A stretch of 64,000 bases of DNA from Pseudomonas sp. SJZ074 (GCF_007828215.1 NZ_VIUE01000004.1:297341-361340), one strand, 5' to 3'. Positions 8,636-18,490 are shown, numbered from the stretch's first letter. The notes: generated from the letters alone by a model not told the origin. Translations and numbers: made by a program.

Positions 8636-9016
8636 GGCGGGAGGAAATGCTGGAGCATAATTCAGGACCGGATGGATGGCATCAGGAAATGCCCCTGCTG
8701 ATACTCACGTTTGCCGGACGGGCCGGAGAAACACGCCAGGGTTGGAAATAAGGTCATTCGCTAAACCTCCATACGTCACACCAATCACGCCGGCCTTTAT
8801 TAATTTCGCAACATCCTGTCGTTAATCTTCCCCCATCTCACGGAAGAGAGCCGCGGCAGGATCGAACCAAAAGGGCTTCGGGAGACTCAGAGCAATGCCC
8901 CGAGGAATCGAAGCGGCGTAATGACAAGGAAAACATCCGAAGCCAGGGCTTCGTGGTGCCAGGGTTTGTCAGCCTGACTCGATGCCTGACTCGAGACAGC
9001 CGAAGAACATAATCCG
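8636..9016. other. Intergenic region, no feature recognised
   Basis: About 380 bases between the divergent GST and phosphatase genes. I saw no credible coding sequence, REP or hairpin. It presumably carries both promoters. Confidence 0.5.
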
Positions 9017-9691
9017 ATGATCAATCCCCTGCAGTTCACCAGATACCTCAAACGCCGTTCATGGCTGGTATTGCCGACATCGCTCGTGGTCTGCGGCCTG
9101 GTGCTGTCACTGGAATCCAGCGTCAGTCGCGCCCAGCCGGTCGATGGCATCCAGACCCTGGTGTTCCTGCGCCACGCCGAAAAGCCCGCCGGCGGCCTGG
9201 GGCAACTCAATTGCCAGGGCCTCAACCGCGCCATCGACCTGGCCACCCTGCTGCCGCAAAAGTTCGGCAAGGCCGACTACGTATTCGCAGCCAACCCGAC
9301 CCGCAACGTGGAAGAAGGCGAGCGGGATAATTCCTATAGTTATATTCGCCCACTGATGACCATCAGCCCCAGTGCGATCAAGCTCGGGTTGCCGGTCAAT
9401 ATCGAATACTCGGCCAACGACACCAGCGCCCTGGCCGACGAATTGCTGCACGACAAGTACCACAACGCCACCATCTACACGGCCTGGTCCCACGGCTATC
9501 TGCCGGAACTGATCAACAAAGTGGCCGGCGAGGCCGTGGGCAAGGAGCAGACCATTACCGAAGACTGGGAGTCCGGGGATTTCGATTCGTTGTATGTCCT
9601 GACCCTGACCTGGCACAACGGCAAGGCCAGTCTCTCCAGCCAGAGCTACAAGCAGGGCCTGGATAACGGCCAGCAAACCTGTCCGACGTAA
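9017..9691 (+). CDS. Exported histidine phosphatase family protein
   Basis: A 224-aa protein with an N-terminal hydrophobic signal (about residues 16-38, ending near SRAQ). A histidine-phosphatase domain follows, starting with TLVFLRHAEKP, where Arg-His is the phosphoacceptor motif. A second conserved His lies in AWSHGYLPEL. The domain is shorter than classical phosphoglycerate mutases. Probably a periplasmic phosphatase of unknown substrate. It is transcribed alone and has no evident link to its neighbours. Confidence 0.8.
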   Translation: MINPLQFTRYLKRRSWLVLPTSLVVCGLVLSLESSVSRAQPVDGIQTLVFLRHAEKPAGGLGQLNCQGLNRAIDLATLLPQKFGKADYVFAANPTRNVEEGERDNSYSYIRPLMTISPSAIKLGLPVNIEYSANDTSALADELLHDKYHNATIYTAWSHGYLPELINKVAGEAVGKEQTITEDWESGDFDSLYVLTLTWHNGKASLSSQSYKQGLDNGQQTCPT

Positions 9692-9792
9692 GCGGCGGGC
9701 AGGGGTGGAACGGGAGCAAGCGCCCTCGCCACAGCAACCTTCCTCGCCACAGGGTATGATGCGCCTACATCCCTGTTGCCCGGACCTTCTCC

Positions 9793-10845
9793 ATGTCTTT
9801 ATCTTCTGCCGCTCCCATTCGGGGCTGGTCGTTCTGGTGGAAACCCGCCCTGTTCCTGCTGGTGGCCTGTGTCGGTCTCTACTACGTCAAATGGTCGCCC
9901 TATTACCTCAAGGCGTTCGTCGCCGCCGACAACCACAGCATCGGCGGCTCGATCCTCAACGACGCACAGACCGCGCCGCTGATGGCCGCGCTGGCCTACG
10001 CCAAGGTGTATTTCCTGGCGATCTGGAAAGCAGCGGTGCTGGCGGTGATCCTGGGCTCCCTGTTGCAGGTACTGATTCCCCGTGACTGGCTGTTGCGCCT
10101 GTTCGGCCAGGCCGGTTTTGCCTCGACCTTGCGCGGCGGGCTGTTCGCCCTGCCCGGCATGATGTGCTCGTGCTGCGCGGCGCCGGTGGCGGCCGGTATG
10201 CGCCGGCAGAATGTCTCGGTAGGCGCGGCGCTGGCCTTCTGGATCGGCAACCCGGTACTCAACCCCGCGACCCTGGTCTTCATGGGCTTCGTGCTGGGCT
10301 GGGGCTTCACCGCCTTGCGGTTGGTAGCAGGTATCGTGCTGGTCTTCGGCGTGTCGATGGTCGCCCAGCGCATCGCCCGGCCCGAAGTTCTGCCCGAGGC
10401 GGCCGTAGAGGCGGTGACCGAGGCCAGCGAGGTCGATACACAGCCTTTCCTGGCGCGTTGGGGACGGACCTTGTGGCAGTTGTTCTGGAGCACCATCCCC
10501 GTCTATGTGTTGGCCGTGCTGGTCCTGGGCGCCGCACGGGTCTGGCTGTTTCCCCATGTCGATGGCGCCATGGCCAACAGCCTGGTGTGGCTGGTACCGC
10601 TGGCCATTGTCGGCACGTTGTTCGTGATTCCCACCGCTGCGGAAATCCCCATCGTCCAAACGATGATGACCCTGGGCATGGGCACCGGACCGGCCGTGGC
10701 GTTGCTGATGACACTGCCGAGCATCAGCCTGCCGTCGCTGTTGATGCTGCGCAATGATTTCGATGCCCGGGTGCTGGTGACCGTGGCGCTGCTGACCATG
10801 TTGGTCGGCATCGTCTGCGGGTTGATCGGGGCGGTGTTGCTTTAG
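9793..10845 (+). CDS. Permease of the YraQ/DUF318 family
   Basis: A 350-aa polytopic inner-membrane protein with 8-10 hydrophobic helices. The central signature PGMMCSCCAAPVAAGMRR, with adjacent cysteines, and the following GNPVLNPATLVFMG are hallmarks of the YraQ/ArsP-like permease family. Members are implicated in export of organoarsenicals or other thiol-reactive compounds; the substrate here is unknown. There is no adjacent thioredoxin-like or ArsR gene. A REP pair lies between it and the convergent selU. Confidence 0.82.
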   Translation: MSLSSAAPIRGWSFWWKPALFLLVACVGLYYVKWSPYYLKAFVAADNHSIGGSILNDAQTAPLMAALAYAKVYFLAIWKAAVLAVILGSLLQVLIPRDWLLRLFGQAGFASTLRGGLFALPGMMCSCCAAPVAAGMRRQNVSVGAALAFWIGNPVLNPATLVFMGFVLGWGFTALRLVAGIVLVFGVSMVAQRIARPEVLPEAAVEAVTEASEVDTQPFLARWGRTLWQLFWSTIPVYVLAVLVLGAARVWLFPHVDGAMANSLVWLVPLAIVGTLFVIPTAAEIPIVQTMMTLGMGTGPAVALLMTLPSISLPSLLMLRNDFDARVLVTVALLTMLVGIVCGLIGAVLL

Positions 10846-10870
10846 GCTTCAAGATTTACTGATCCACCGC

Positions 10871-10964
10871 TATCGCGAGCAGGCTCGCTCCCACATGGGC
10901 CTGAGGTGATCGCAGAGGTGTCGTCCATTGCAAATTCCCTGTGGGAGCGAGCCTGCTCGCGATA
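10871..10964. repeat. REP pair (BIME)
   Basis: TATCGCGAGCAGGCTCGCTC at 10871 and its inverted copy ending at 10964 face each other across about 45 bases, between convergent genes. Confidence 0.9.
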
Positions 10965-10994
10965 GCGGCAGCCCGTTCCCACGAGGCCCCGAGG

Positions 10995-12098
10995 TCAACC
11001 TGTCCGGGGGGCGCGCTCACGCAGATATTCGAGCACAGCCGCCTGCTCTCCCGCGAACTCGATCCGCCCTCCCTTCTTTTCCCGCTGGAACACGTACATC
11101 GGGTCGTAATACTCGCGCAGCAACCCTTCGATCCAGCCACGATGCAAATCCACGGCGCCGCTATCGGCCTGCTCGGCCAAGGCGGCTTCCATGATTGCCA
11201 TCAGGCGCCGATGGCGGTCGCCTCCCAGGCGCTTGTGGATATTGTCCAGACTCGCCAGCAACCGCTCGGAGAACAGCGAGAACCCCTCCTCGCCATGTAC
11301 AGCGATAAACTCGGCGCTCAGGTTGATGACGTAATCCCGCAGAATCCGCTCGACCCGCCGCTCCAGGCTGTCTTCAAGCCAGACCATCGGGACCTGTTGC
11401 ATGCGCTGGTACAGCGGCAATGGCAAGGCACAACTGCCGACCATGCGGCTTTCATCTTCCACCACGAATTGCCCGATACCGGCGGCGCGCTTTTTCAGCA
11501 CATCCACGGCCAGGCGGTTCTCGAAATCGATGTTGGAAGGTTGTCCCGTGGCACGCTTGCCGAAGCTCGAACCCCGGTGGTTGGCGTAACCTTCAAGGTC
11601 CAGGCCGTTGCCCAGCTGGTTCAGGACTTCGGTCTTGCCGGTACCGGTCATGCCACCCAGCAAGACGAAATCGCACTGGGCGACCGCCTGCTCCACGGTA
11701 TCGAGCAGGAACGTGCGCATCGCCTTGTAGCCGCCGCCCACCCTGGGGTATTCGATGCCGGCTTCGTCCTTGAGCCACTGCTGGACGATCTGCGAGCGCA
11801 GCCCGCCTCGAAAGCAATACAGAACACCGTCAGGATGGGCCCGGGCGAAGTCGGCCCAGGCCTGGATGCGTTGCGCCTTGGTGTCGCCGGACACCAACTG
11901 ATGCCCCAGGACGATGGCCGCTTGCTGGCCTTGCTGCTTGTAGCACGTGCCGACCCGCTGCCGCTCGATGTCGGTCATCAGCGGCAGATTGACCACGCCG
12001 GGAAACGCACCCTTGAGAAATTCGACGGGCGCGCGGGTGTCCATCATCGGCCGATCGTTGAGGAAAATATCGCGGTAATCGGTAATGTCATTGCTCAT
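10995..12098 (-). CDS. selU: tRNA 2-selenouridine synthase
   Basis: A 367-aa enzyme that replaces sulfur by selenium in 2-thiouridine at the wobble position of certain tRNAs, using selenophosphate. The N-terminal rhodanese domain has Cys52 (in VGTCYKQ) and Cys95 (in VLYCFRGG). A P-loop at about residues 149-156 (GMTGTGKT) lies in the C-terminal geranyl-transfer/ATP-binding part. The start ATG overlaps the stop of selD by one base (TGATG), so the selenophosphate supplier and user are translationally coupled. Also called YbbB/MnmH. Confidence 0.95.
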   Translation of the reverse strand: MSNDITDYRDIFLNDRPMMDTRAPVEFLKGAFPGVVNLPLMTDIERQRVGTCYKQQGQQAAIVLGHQLVSGDTKAQRIQAWADFARAHPDGVLYCFRGGLRSQIVQQWLKDEAGIEYPRVGGGYKAMRTFLLDTVEQAVAQCDFVLLGGMTGTGKTEVLNQLGNGLDLEGYANHRGSSFGKRATGQPSNIDFENRLAVDVLKKRAAGIGQFVVEDESRMVGSCALPLPLYQRMQQVPMVWLEDSLERRVERILRDYVINLSAEFIAVHGEEGFSLFSERLLASLDNIHKRLGGDRHRRLMAIMEAALAEQADSGAVDLHRGWIEGLLREYYDPMYVFQREKKGGRIEFAGEQAAVLEYLRERAPRTG

Positions 12099-13132
12099 CA
12101 AGACACCTCGACCGCGCTGGTCTGTCGCTCGACCAATTCGCCAATCGGCTCCAGCGCGAGGCCCAATTCAGCGGCCACTTCAAGAAACTCGCCTTCGCCC
12201 TGCGCCGTCACGGCGATCAACAGGCCGCCGCTGGTCTGCGGGTCGCATAGCACGCGCTTGTGCAGTTCCTGGACGCGACCGACCTTACTGGCGTAGCTGT
12301 CATAGTTGCGCAGTGTTCCGCCCGGCACGCAGCCCAGGTCGAGGTAATACTCGACGCCCGGCAGGCGCGGCACCGCGTCGTAGCGGATGCGTGCGGTCAA
12401 CTGGCTGCCGTCTGCCATTTCCACCAGATGCCCGAGCAGACCGAAACCGGTGACGTCGGTCATGGCCGTCACGCCATCGAGCTTGCCGAAGCGGCTGCCG
12501 GGTTTGTTGAGGGTGCACATCCAGTCGCGGGCCAGGCCAACGTCGGCGGCGCGCAATTTGCCTTTCTTTTCCGCCGTGGTGAGGATGCCAATGCCCAGGG
12601 GCTTGGTCAGGTACAGGCGGCAACCGGCAGTGGCGGTGTCGTTGCGCTTCATGTGGCGCTTTTGCACCAGGCCGGTGACGGCCAGGCCGAAAATCGGCTC
12701 CGGCGCATCGATCGAATGCCCGCCAGCCAATGGGATACCCGCCTCGTCGCACACCGAACGACCGCCGCGAATCACTTCCCGTGCGATTTCCGGGGCCAGC
12801 ACATTGACGGGCCAACCGAGAATCGCAATGGCCATCAACGGATCACCGCCCATGGCGTAGATGTCGCTGATGGCATTGGTGGCGGCGATGCGGCCGAAAT
12901 CGAAGGGATCATCGACAATCGGCATGAAGAAGTCAGTGGTCGATACCACCCCGCGCTCCTCGTCGATGGCATACACCGCGGCATCGTCCCGGGAGGCGTT
13001 GCCAACCCACAGTTTGGGATCAAGGTTCTGCGCACCGCTGCCGGCCAGGATCACTTCCAGCACCTGCGGCGATATCTTGCAGCCGCAACCGGCGCCGTGG
13101 CTGTACTGGGTCAGGCGAATGGGCTCGCTCAT
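12098..13132 (-). CDS. selD: Selenide, water dikinase (selenophosphate synthetase)
   Basis: A 344-aa ATP-dependent enzyme making selenophosphate from selenide. The N-terminal catalytic motif SHGAGCGCK contains Cys16 and Lys19, corresponding to E. coli Cys17 and Lys20; this is the cysteine, not selenocysteine, form. Later motifs [25 protein letters not shown] and [10 protein letters not shown] are typical. Start chosen at MSEPIRLTQ because AGAGG lies 7 bases upstream; two in-frame ATGs slightly further upstream lack good spacing. It is the first gene of the selD-selU operon. Confidence 0.96.
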   Translation of the reverse strand: MSEPIRLTQYSHGAGCGCKISPQVLEVILAGSGAQNLDPKLWVGNASRDDAAVYAIDEERGVVSTTDFFMPIVDDPFDFGRIAATNAISDIYAMGGDPLMAIAILGWPVNVLAPEIAREVIRGGRSVCDEAGIPLAGGHSIDAPEPIFGLAVTGLVQKRHMKRNDTATAGCRLYLTKPLGIGILTTAEKKGKLRAADVGLARDWMCTLNKPGSRFGKLDGVTAMTDVTGFGLLGHLVEMADGSQLTARIRYDAVPRLPGVEYYLDLGCVPGGTLRNYDSYASKVGRVQELHKRVLCDPQTSGGLLIAVTAQGEGEFLEVAAELGLALEPIGELVERQTSAVEVS

Positions 13133-13230
13133 GGGCATACCTCTCATCAGTCAAGGTGAGCGATTCTAGCAGCAACGTCGACGCTTCAGTGCTGATGCCG
13201 CCATGGCCAGGAGAAACTGGTACGGGATGT

Positions 13231-13242
13231 GCAAACGTTTGC
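13231..13242. promoter_or_regulatory. Candidate LacI-family operator upstream of tsx-like gene
   Basis: A perfect 12-base palindrome, GCAAACGTTTGC, about 83 bases before the porin start. It has the central CG and flanks typical of PurR/LacI-family operators. Inference only: no LacI-type regulator is in the window. Confidence 0.45.
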
Positions 13243-13324
13243 GAGCCCCATCAGGGCCTTCTGATCGGGTTGTTTTCTTTCATCCAGGATCACGGGCTTC
13301 GGCCCGCACGAACAAGGACTTTCC

Positions 13325-14272
13325 ATGCATTTCATTTCCCGGCGTTGCGCCGTGCCCGGTGTATTCGCAGCCTCCCTGCTCCTGAGCGCCGTTACCGGAC
13401 TACCCAGCCCATCCGCCCAAGCAGCACCGAACGACTCTGCCCAGGGCGAAGCCTTGAGTCCCGAAGCCACCCCGCCAGAAAAAGGCGCCTACTTGTCAGA
13501 CTGGTACAACCAGAACCTGACCATCATCGGCAGCAAGGACATCAGCTTCGGCCCGCAACCGGTCGACGATGTGTACCTGGAGTATGAGTATTTCGGTCGC
13601 AAGGGGCCGTTCGAACTGTACGGCTACGTCGACATTCCGAAGATTTTCGACATCGGCAACAGCCACGACAAAGGGGCATGGGACCACGGCTCGCCGCTGT
13701 TCATGGAACACGAACCGCGCATCTCCATCGACTCCCTGGTGGGTCGCAGCCTGGCCATCGGGCCATTCAAGGAATGGTATGTGGCGTTCGACTGGATCTA
13801 TGACCACGGCAGCAACAGCGCCAATCGTGGCAACACTTTATACAGCGGACTGGGCACCGACATCGACACTCATTCCCGGGTCAACCTGTCGGCCAACTTC
13901 TACGGCCGGTATCAATGGGAAAACTACGGCGCCAGCAATGAATATTCCTGGGACGGCTACCGCGCTCAACTCAAGTACATCGTGCCGATCAGCCGGTTCA
14001 GCAATGGTGCGTCCCTGACCTACATCGGCTTCACCAACTTCGATTTCGGCTCCGACCTGCACAAGGACAATCCGGCACGCACCGCCAACGCCACGGTCGC
14101 CACCAACGTTTTGCTGTATTCCTTCACTCACCTGCGCTTCACCCTGGTGGGCCGCTACTTCCACAACGGCGGTAACTGGGAAGATGGCAGTGAACTGAAC
14201 TTCGGCGACGGAAATTTCCGCGCCCGCTCCGATGGCTGGGGCTACTATGCCGGGGTAGGTTATCAATTCTGA
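13325..14272 (+). CDS. Tsx-like nucleoside-specific channel-forming outer-membrane protein
   Basis: A 315-aa beta-barrel protein with a Sec signal (cleavage near AQA at about residue 36) and a C-terminal phenylalanine after YYAGVGYQF, as required for barrel assembly. The segments DWYNQNLTIIGS, YLEYEYFGRKGPFELYGYVD and MEHEPRISID match the Tsx/OmpK family, which forms nucleoside-selective channels. AAGGA precedes the start ATG. The upstream palindrome at 13231 suggests control by a LacI-type regulator. It is not adjacent to nucleoside permease or hydrolase genes, so the substrate is assigned from family only. Confidence 0.85.
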   Translation: MHFISRRCAVPGVFAASLLLSAVTGLPSPSAQAAPNDSAQGEALSPEATPPEKGAYLSDWYNQNLTIIGSKDISFGPQPVDDVYLEYEYFGRKGPFELYGYVDIPKIFDIGNSHDKGAWDHGSPLFMEHEPRISIDSLVGRSLAIGPFKEWYVAFDWIYDHGSNSANRGNTLYSGLGTDIDTHSRVNLSANFYGRYQWENYGASNEYSWDGYRAQLKYIVPISRFSNGASLTYIGFTNFDFGSDLHKDNPARTANATVATNVLLYSFTHLRFTLVGRYFHNGGNWEDGSELNFGDGNFRARSDGWGYYAGVGYQF

Positions 14273-14352
14273 TCAGGGGCATTGGCGATGGAATTTTCGT
14301 TCATCACGAGAATCACTTGAACATCCACCCGATGCTCAACAGGAGACTGCCG

Positions 14353-14637
14353 ATGTCCCTTTCCTCCGCCACTGCCGACAACACCCAGCTGGATTACGGC
14401 CTCGACACGCTGTTCGGCCGGGAAACCAAAAGCATCGACTGCCGGTTCGATGTCAAACGCCTCGATGACGGTGAGCCGCCGTGGTTCGCGCTGCATATCC
14501 GCCCCCCACTGCCGGATGATCTGGAGAAAGCCCAGATCGTGGTGTTCACTGCCGAGGGGCGGCGGATCAGCGGGATCGTCCGGCGCACCGAGCGCCTGGC
14601 CGATGACAGCCTGCAGCTGGATGTCGAGCCTGACTGA
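14353..14637 (+). CDS. Small conserved protein of unknown function
   Basis: A 94-aa acidic protein starting at MSLSSATADNT, with AGGAG 8 bases upstream. The pattern is mostly beta strands (CRFDVKRL, WFALHIRP, AQIVVFTAEGRRISGIVRRTE). No signal peptide or membrane helix. I do not recognise the family. It may be a cytoplasmic beta-fold adaptor. It is 80 bases downstream of the Tsx-like gene and could be co-transcribed with it. Confidence 0.6.
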   Translation: MSLSSATADNTQLDYGLDTLFGRETKSIDCRFDVKRLDDGEPPWFALHIRPPLPDDLEKAQIVVFTAEGRRISGIVRRTERLADDSLQLDVEPD

Positions 14638-14727
14638 CGCGTTGGGAAGCTTGCGCAGCGCTGGAGTCCGGCGGGATGCCCGTGGGATGATCGGCCTCCC
14701 CATACGCCCTCCAAGCCGAGAGTTTCA

Positions 14728-15315
14728 ATGTCATTGCTGATAAAACACACCGCTGCCCTGTTGCTGACAGCCATCGCCAGTCTGGCTGTCGTACCAGCCC
14801 ATTCGGCCCCGGCCAAAACCTCCGGTGATCTACCGGCCCAGAAGGTATCAATGCTGGACGGCAAATTTGTCTTTACCTTGCCCAAGGGTTTCACTGCGAC
14901 GGCACTGCCTGCCGGCGATGCCGCCCAGGGCACGGCAGGGGCGACGGGGACCCTGTATAGCAATGCGACCAGCAGGACCGTGGTGATCACGGCTGAAAAC
15001 ACCATCGTCAATGGTGCGAAGGTCAAGGATGACGATGCTGCGTTTCTCGACACCACCATGGCCGGCTTCGCCGCCCAGCGAAGCAAAGCCCTACCGGACG
15101 CCAGGATCCTCAGCGAAAAAAGCCTGACCCTCAAAGGCAGTGGACTGGGCCTGCGTCAACTCGACACCAGCGCCACCCAGGGCGGCGGGCCGACCCTCGA
15201 CACCACGTTGCTGGGAGCCTCCGGCACACGTGTCGCCGTGGTACAGATCATCTCCCGGGCCAGTGACAAGAACGGACATGAAGCGCTGGTGAAACAGATC
15301 GCCAGCGGCAAGTGA
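14728..15315 (+). CDS. Exported protein of unknown function (possible PsbP/DcrB-like fold)
   Basis: A 195-aa protein with a clear Sec signal (cleavage near AHSAPA at about residue 28). The mature part contains GKFVFTLPKGF followed by alternating strand/helix segments with RTVVITAEN and RVAVVQIISRA. The 'FTLPKGF' opening resembles DcrB/PsbP-like proteins, but this is only an impression. Probably periplasmic. It is followed by a REP pair and a convergent esterase gene. Confidence 0.6.
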   Translation: MSLLIKHTAALLLTAIASLAVVPAHSAPAKTSGDLPAQKVSMLDGKFVFTLPKGFTATALPAGDAAQGTAGATGTLYSNATSRTVVITAENTIVNGAKVKDDDAAFLDTTMAGFAAQRSKALPDARILSEKSLTLKGSGLGLRQLDTSATQGGGPTLDTTLLGASGTRVAVVQIISRASDKNGHEALVKQIASGK

Positions 15316-15345
15316 TGGCCTGGGCGCGGGCACCGCGTTGCTTTA

Positions 15346-15437
15346 TTCGCGAGCAAGCCCGCTCCCACAGGTTTCGTGGTGGGCATGAATCGTGTGAACG
15401 CCCGGAACCAAGCTGTGGGAGCGGGCTTGCTCGCGAA
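15346..15437. repeat. REP pair (BIME)
   Basis: TTCGCGAGCAAGCCCGCTCC at 15346 and its inverted copy ending at 15437, separated by about 44 bases, in a convergent intergenic region. Confidence 0.9.
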
Positions 15438-15492
15438 GGCGGTGAATTTGCCTGCATCGATGTTGGATGTGCCGACGCTTCAACCGAAACCG

Positions 15493-16209
15493 CTAGGGGT
15501 TGAGCCGCTCCAGCCAGGCCCGCAGGTCCTGCACTTCCAAGGCACTGATGGTATGCCCGACGCCCGGATAGGCATGGAATTCCGGCTCCAGGGCCAGGGT
15601 CTTCAGCAACGTGTCGGCCTCGGTGCCGTCGTGGTAGGGAATGATCGGGTCGGCCGTGCCGTGGCCGATGAACACCGCCAGCGACCGCCGCGATTCGTCG
15701 GGGGTCAGTTCGGCTTGCAGCACCGACAGGACCCGCCCGCCCATCGCGGCGACTCCACCGACCGCTTCGGGGTGTCGCAGGGCGACTTCGTAACTCATCA
15801 TCGCACCCTGGCTGAAGCCCACCAGATAGACCCGGCTGGCGTCCGTCGAGTATTTGGCCCGGGCCTTCTCGATGAAATCCAGCAGCATCTGGCCACTGGC
15901 CTTCAAGTCCGAGGTATCACCGTCATAGGCGCCCTCGCCCTTCTTCGCAAACCACTGGTAATGGCCCGGTTCCATGCTCTTCGGCGCCCGCACCGAGAGG
16001 TAGTTGTAATGCCTGGGCAACTCGTCCTTGAGTTCGAACAGGTCCTGTTCGTTGCTGCCGGAACCATGCAGGAATATCACCAGCGGCCGGTCCCTGGCCT
16101 GCTCGTCGGCCTGGGCCAGATAACTGAGCGGCAAGTCCGTGTGCAGCGAGGGCTGGGCTTGCAACCCGGACGAGACCAGCAACAGGAACAGGGCGAACGC
16201 TTTGAACAT
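15493..16209 (-). CDS. Exported alpha/beta-hydrolase (phospholipase/carboxylesterase type)
   Basis: A 238-aa protein with a signal peptide (MFKAFALFLLLVSSGLQAQ). The esterase domain has the oxyanion segment IFLHGSGSNEQD, nucleophile elbow GFSQGAM, an Asp in GTADPIIPY and a His in GVGHTIS: a complete Ser-Asp-His triad. The family includes carboxylesterase YpfH and dienelactone-hydrolase-like enzymes. A GGAGGAA ribosome-binding site before MFKAF decides the start over an ATG 10 codons upstream. The substrate is unknown; location is periplasmic. Confidence 0.85.
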   Translation of the reverse strand: MFKAFALFLLLVSSGLQAQPSLHTDLPLSYLAQADEQARDRPLVIFLHGSGSNEQDLFELKDELPRHYNYLSVRAPKSMEPGHYQWFAKKGEGAYDGDTSDLKASGQMLLDFIEKARAKYSTDASRVYLVGFSQGAMMSYEVALRHPEAVGGVAAMGGRVLSVLQAELTPDESRRSLAVFIGHGTADPIIPYHDGTEADTLLKTLALEPEFHAYPGVGHTISALEVQDLRAWLERLNP

Positions 16210-16273
16210 TGATCTTCCTCCATCATTCGAGAGCCCCATGGCGAGGGCCGTACGGTGAGGTAGACAGCACTTT

Positions 16274-17386
16274 TCAGTCGTTGGTCAATTTCCCGGTGCG
16301 TATCGGTTCACGTCCCGCCACTTTCGCCTGCCAGATGCCCGGCTCGGTATAACGCCCACGGTCCAGGGCGAACAGCACGCCGCTGGTGCCGGCCCGTACC
16401 GTCGTGACCCGGTCATTCAACGGGTCGACCACTTCGAACAAGGGATCGCCCTGCTCCACCCATTCGCCCGCTTCGCGCAGGAAGCTCACCACGCCATGGT
16501 GCGGTGCGAACAAGTACTCGGTGCCCTCGAACGGAAAACCTTCACAGCATTGGGCGGGCACGGACGGCCAGTCACCGCCGATGAAACCCTGCTCGGCAAG
16601 AAACCCGAGGATAGCCTCGCAGTTGGCCTGGGCCTGGTCCACCCGCGTGTCGCCCATACTCCCCAATTCCAGGGTGGTCGCCAGGTTGGCCGGTGGGATC
16701 GCCGCTTCGGGAAAAGCCCTGGCCAGACGCAACCAGGGGGTGGAGCAGGATTCGTCGAACGAACTGCCACCGGAATCCTCGCACAGCAATGCCACGCCAG
16801 CTTTCAACCGCGCGGCCAGGGAGCGCCACTGCGGCCACTGTTGCGGCAAGGCGTACAGGTGAATCGCTGCCTCGAAATCGCAGTGCAGGTCGAGGGTGAT
16901 ATCGGCATCGCAGGCATGGCGCAGCAGGAGGCGATGCAAGGCTTCGAGCTGCGAAGGGGGTGCGGGCAACTCGTCCAGCACCTGAAGCATGGTCTGGCGG
17001 ATCAAGGTGATATTGGCCGCCGGATCGTCTCCCAGCCGCTGGCCGACACGTTGCGCCACCGGGGCGCTGAGTTCTACGAAGGAGCGGTTGAAGTTCTTGC
17101 CGCTGCCCAACTCGAAACGCCCCATGTGGGCGCTTTGCAGATGCTGATCCAGGCCGATGGGATTGGCCACCGGCACCAGCTCGATCACCCCCTTGAGCAT
17201 GCCTTGGGCCTCGAGAGCGTTGAGCCGCTGCTTCAGCTCCCACGCCGTGCGCATGCCCGGCAACTCATCGGCGTGCAGGCTGGCCTGGATGTAGACCTTG
17301 CGTGGGCCATGGCCATAACGAAACACACTGAGCCGACGTTCGGTGCCGAGGTGGCTCCATGGCAGGGTATGGTCGATGCGTTGCAT
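16274..17386 (-). CDS. Succinylglutamate desuccinylase/aspartoacylase (AstE/AspA) family zinc deacylase
   Basis: A 370-aa member of the M14-related AstE/aspartoacylase family. The zinc motif QASLHADELPG supplies His and Glu and LDLHCDFEA supplies the second His. GSGKNFNR contains the substrate-binding Asn-x-Asn-Arg-like element. The C-terminal part (FEVVDPLNDRVTTVRAGTSGVLF) is a lipoyl-like beta barrel typical of the AstE-like subgroup. Such enzymes remove N-acyl groups from amino acids. It lies just downstream of an amino-acid-binding protein on the same strand, suggesting uptake and deacylation of an N-acyl amino acid. A terminator separates the two, so this is inference. Confidence 0.82.
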   Translation of the reverse strand: MQRIDHTLPWSHLGTERRLSVFRYGHGPRKVYIQASLHADELPGMRTAWELKQRLNALEAQGMLKGVIELVPVANPIGLDQHLQSAHMGRFELGSGKNFNRSFVELSAPVAQRVGQRLGDDPAANITLIRQTMLQVLDELPAPPSQLEALHRLLLRHACDADITLDLHCDFEAAIHLYALPQQWPQWRSLAARLKAGVALLCEDSGGSSFDESCSTPWLRLARAFPEAAIPPANLATTLELGSMGDTRVDQAQANCEAILGFLAEQGFIGGDWPSVPAQCCEGFPFEGTEYLFAPHHGVVSFLREAGEWVEQGDPLFEVVDPLNDRVTTVRAGTSGVLFALDRGRYTEPGIWQAKVAGREPIRTGKLTND

Positions 17387-17439
17387 GAAATCTCCAGATA
17401 CGAAGGCGCCCGGGGCACAGGGTAAAACAATCCCCCATG

Positions 17440-17476
17440 AAAAAGGTGGCCGACCGGGTCAACGGAGGGCCACCTT
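17440..17476 (-). terminator. Rho-independent terminator of the binding-protein gene
   Basis: AAGGTGGC (17443-17450) pairs with GCCACCTT (17469-17476). On the minus strand the stem is followed by a T-run. It lies 11 bases past the stop at 17488. Confidence 0.85.
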
Positions 17477-17487
17477 GGTTTCAACGA

Positions 17488-18267
17488 TCAGTGCCCGTAG
17501 ATGTCGAAGGCGAAGTACTTGTCCTGCACCTTCTTGTACGTGCCGTTGGCGCGGATTTCGGTAATGGCGGCGTTGAATTTCTCGGCCAGGGCCTGATTAC
17601 CCTTGCCCACGGCAATGCCGGCACCACCACCGAAGTACTTCGGATCGTCATAGGCCGGGCCCACGAACGCGAAGCCTTTGCCGGCATCGGTTTTCAGGAA
17701 GCCATCGTCGAGGTTGACCGAATCGGCCAGCATGGCGTCGAGACGGCCGGCGACCATGTCCAGGTTGGCTTCCTGCTGGGAACTGTAGCGCACCAGGTTG
17801 ATGCCCGCCGGTACCAGCACTTCGGTAGCGAAACGATCATGGGTGCTGGCTCGCAGCACACCGACCTTCTTGCCCTTGAGTTCGGTCAGCGGGTCCTTGA
17901 TCCCGGAACCTTCCTTCATCACGAAGCGTGCCGGGGTGTGGTAGTACTTGATGGTGAAATCGACGCTCTTCTTGCGGTCGTCAGTGATGGTCATCGACGA
18001 CAGGATCGCGTCGATCTTCTTCACTTTCAGCGCCGGGATCAGGCCATCGAACTCCTGCTCGACCCAGACACACTTGACCTTCATCTGTTCACATAACGCA
18101 TCACCGATATCGACATCGAAGCCGGCCAGTTTGCCGTCAGCGGTTTTCATCGAGAACGGTGGGTAACCGGCTTCGATCCCGAGGCGGATCGGCTTGGCGT
18201 CAGCGGCCACGGCCGACAAGGACAACACGGACAGTGCCAGGGCACCGAACATTGCTAGCTTCTTCAT
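17488..18267 (-). CDS. Amino-acid ABC transporter substrate-binding protein (lysine/arginine/ornithine type)
   Basis: A 259-aa periplasmic protein with a signal peptide cleaved near AVAADA. The solute-binding family 3 signature spans [20 protein letters not shown], then [11 protein letters not shown]. Length and sequence resemble AotJ/ArgT, binding basic amino acids or arginine derivatives such as octopine. AGGAG precedes MKKLAMF, fixing the start. No permease or ATPase gene lies nearby, so this is an orphan receptor that must borrow another transporter. The adjacent deacylase may process the captured ligand. Confidence 0.88.
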   Translation of the reverse strand: MKKLAMFGALALSVLSLSAVAADAKPIRLGIEAGYPPFSMKTADGKLAGFDVDIGDALCEQMKVKCVWVEQEFDGLIPALKVKKIDAILSSMTITDDRKKSVDFTIKYYHTPARFVMKEGSGIKDPLTELKGKKVGVLRASTHDRFATEVLVPAGINLVRYSSQQEANLDMVAGRLDAMLADSVNLDDGFLKTDAGKGFAFVGPAYDDPKYFGGGAGIAVGKGNQALAEKFNAAITEIRANGTYKKVQDKYFAFDIYGH

Positions 18268-18460
18268 TTTTGCTCCTGAGTGCGCAGGTTTTTTATTGGC
18301 AGATCGTAGGCAGCGTTCGGTTGGCAAAAACCGAAGTGGCCGGGAGTCTAGAGGGGCACTCCGAGGGCGAATTGTGTTGAGGCGACAAATAGTTATAAAA
18401 ATAATCAGGCGTGCCTGATGTCCATGAAGTTTGCGAATAACCTGACAGGTAGCAGTGCCT

Positions 18461-18490
18461 CTGGCGAGGGAGCTTGCTCCCTTGCCACAG
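18461..18490. repeat. REP-like palindrome
   Basis: CTGGCGAGGGAGCTTGCTCC and the following complementary half form a 30-base inverted repeat just past the rhodanese stop. Confidence 0.75.

Noticed and set aside
10941..12296. Plus-strand open frame of 451 codons
   Set aside because: Antisense to selU and selD and runs through a REP; no recognisable domain.
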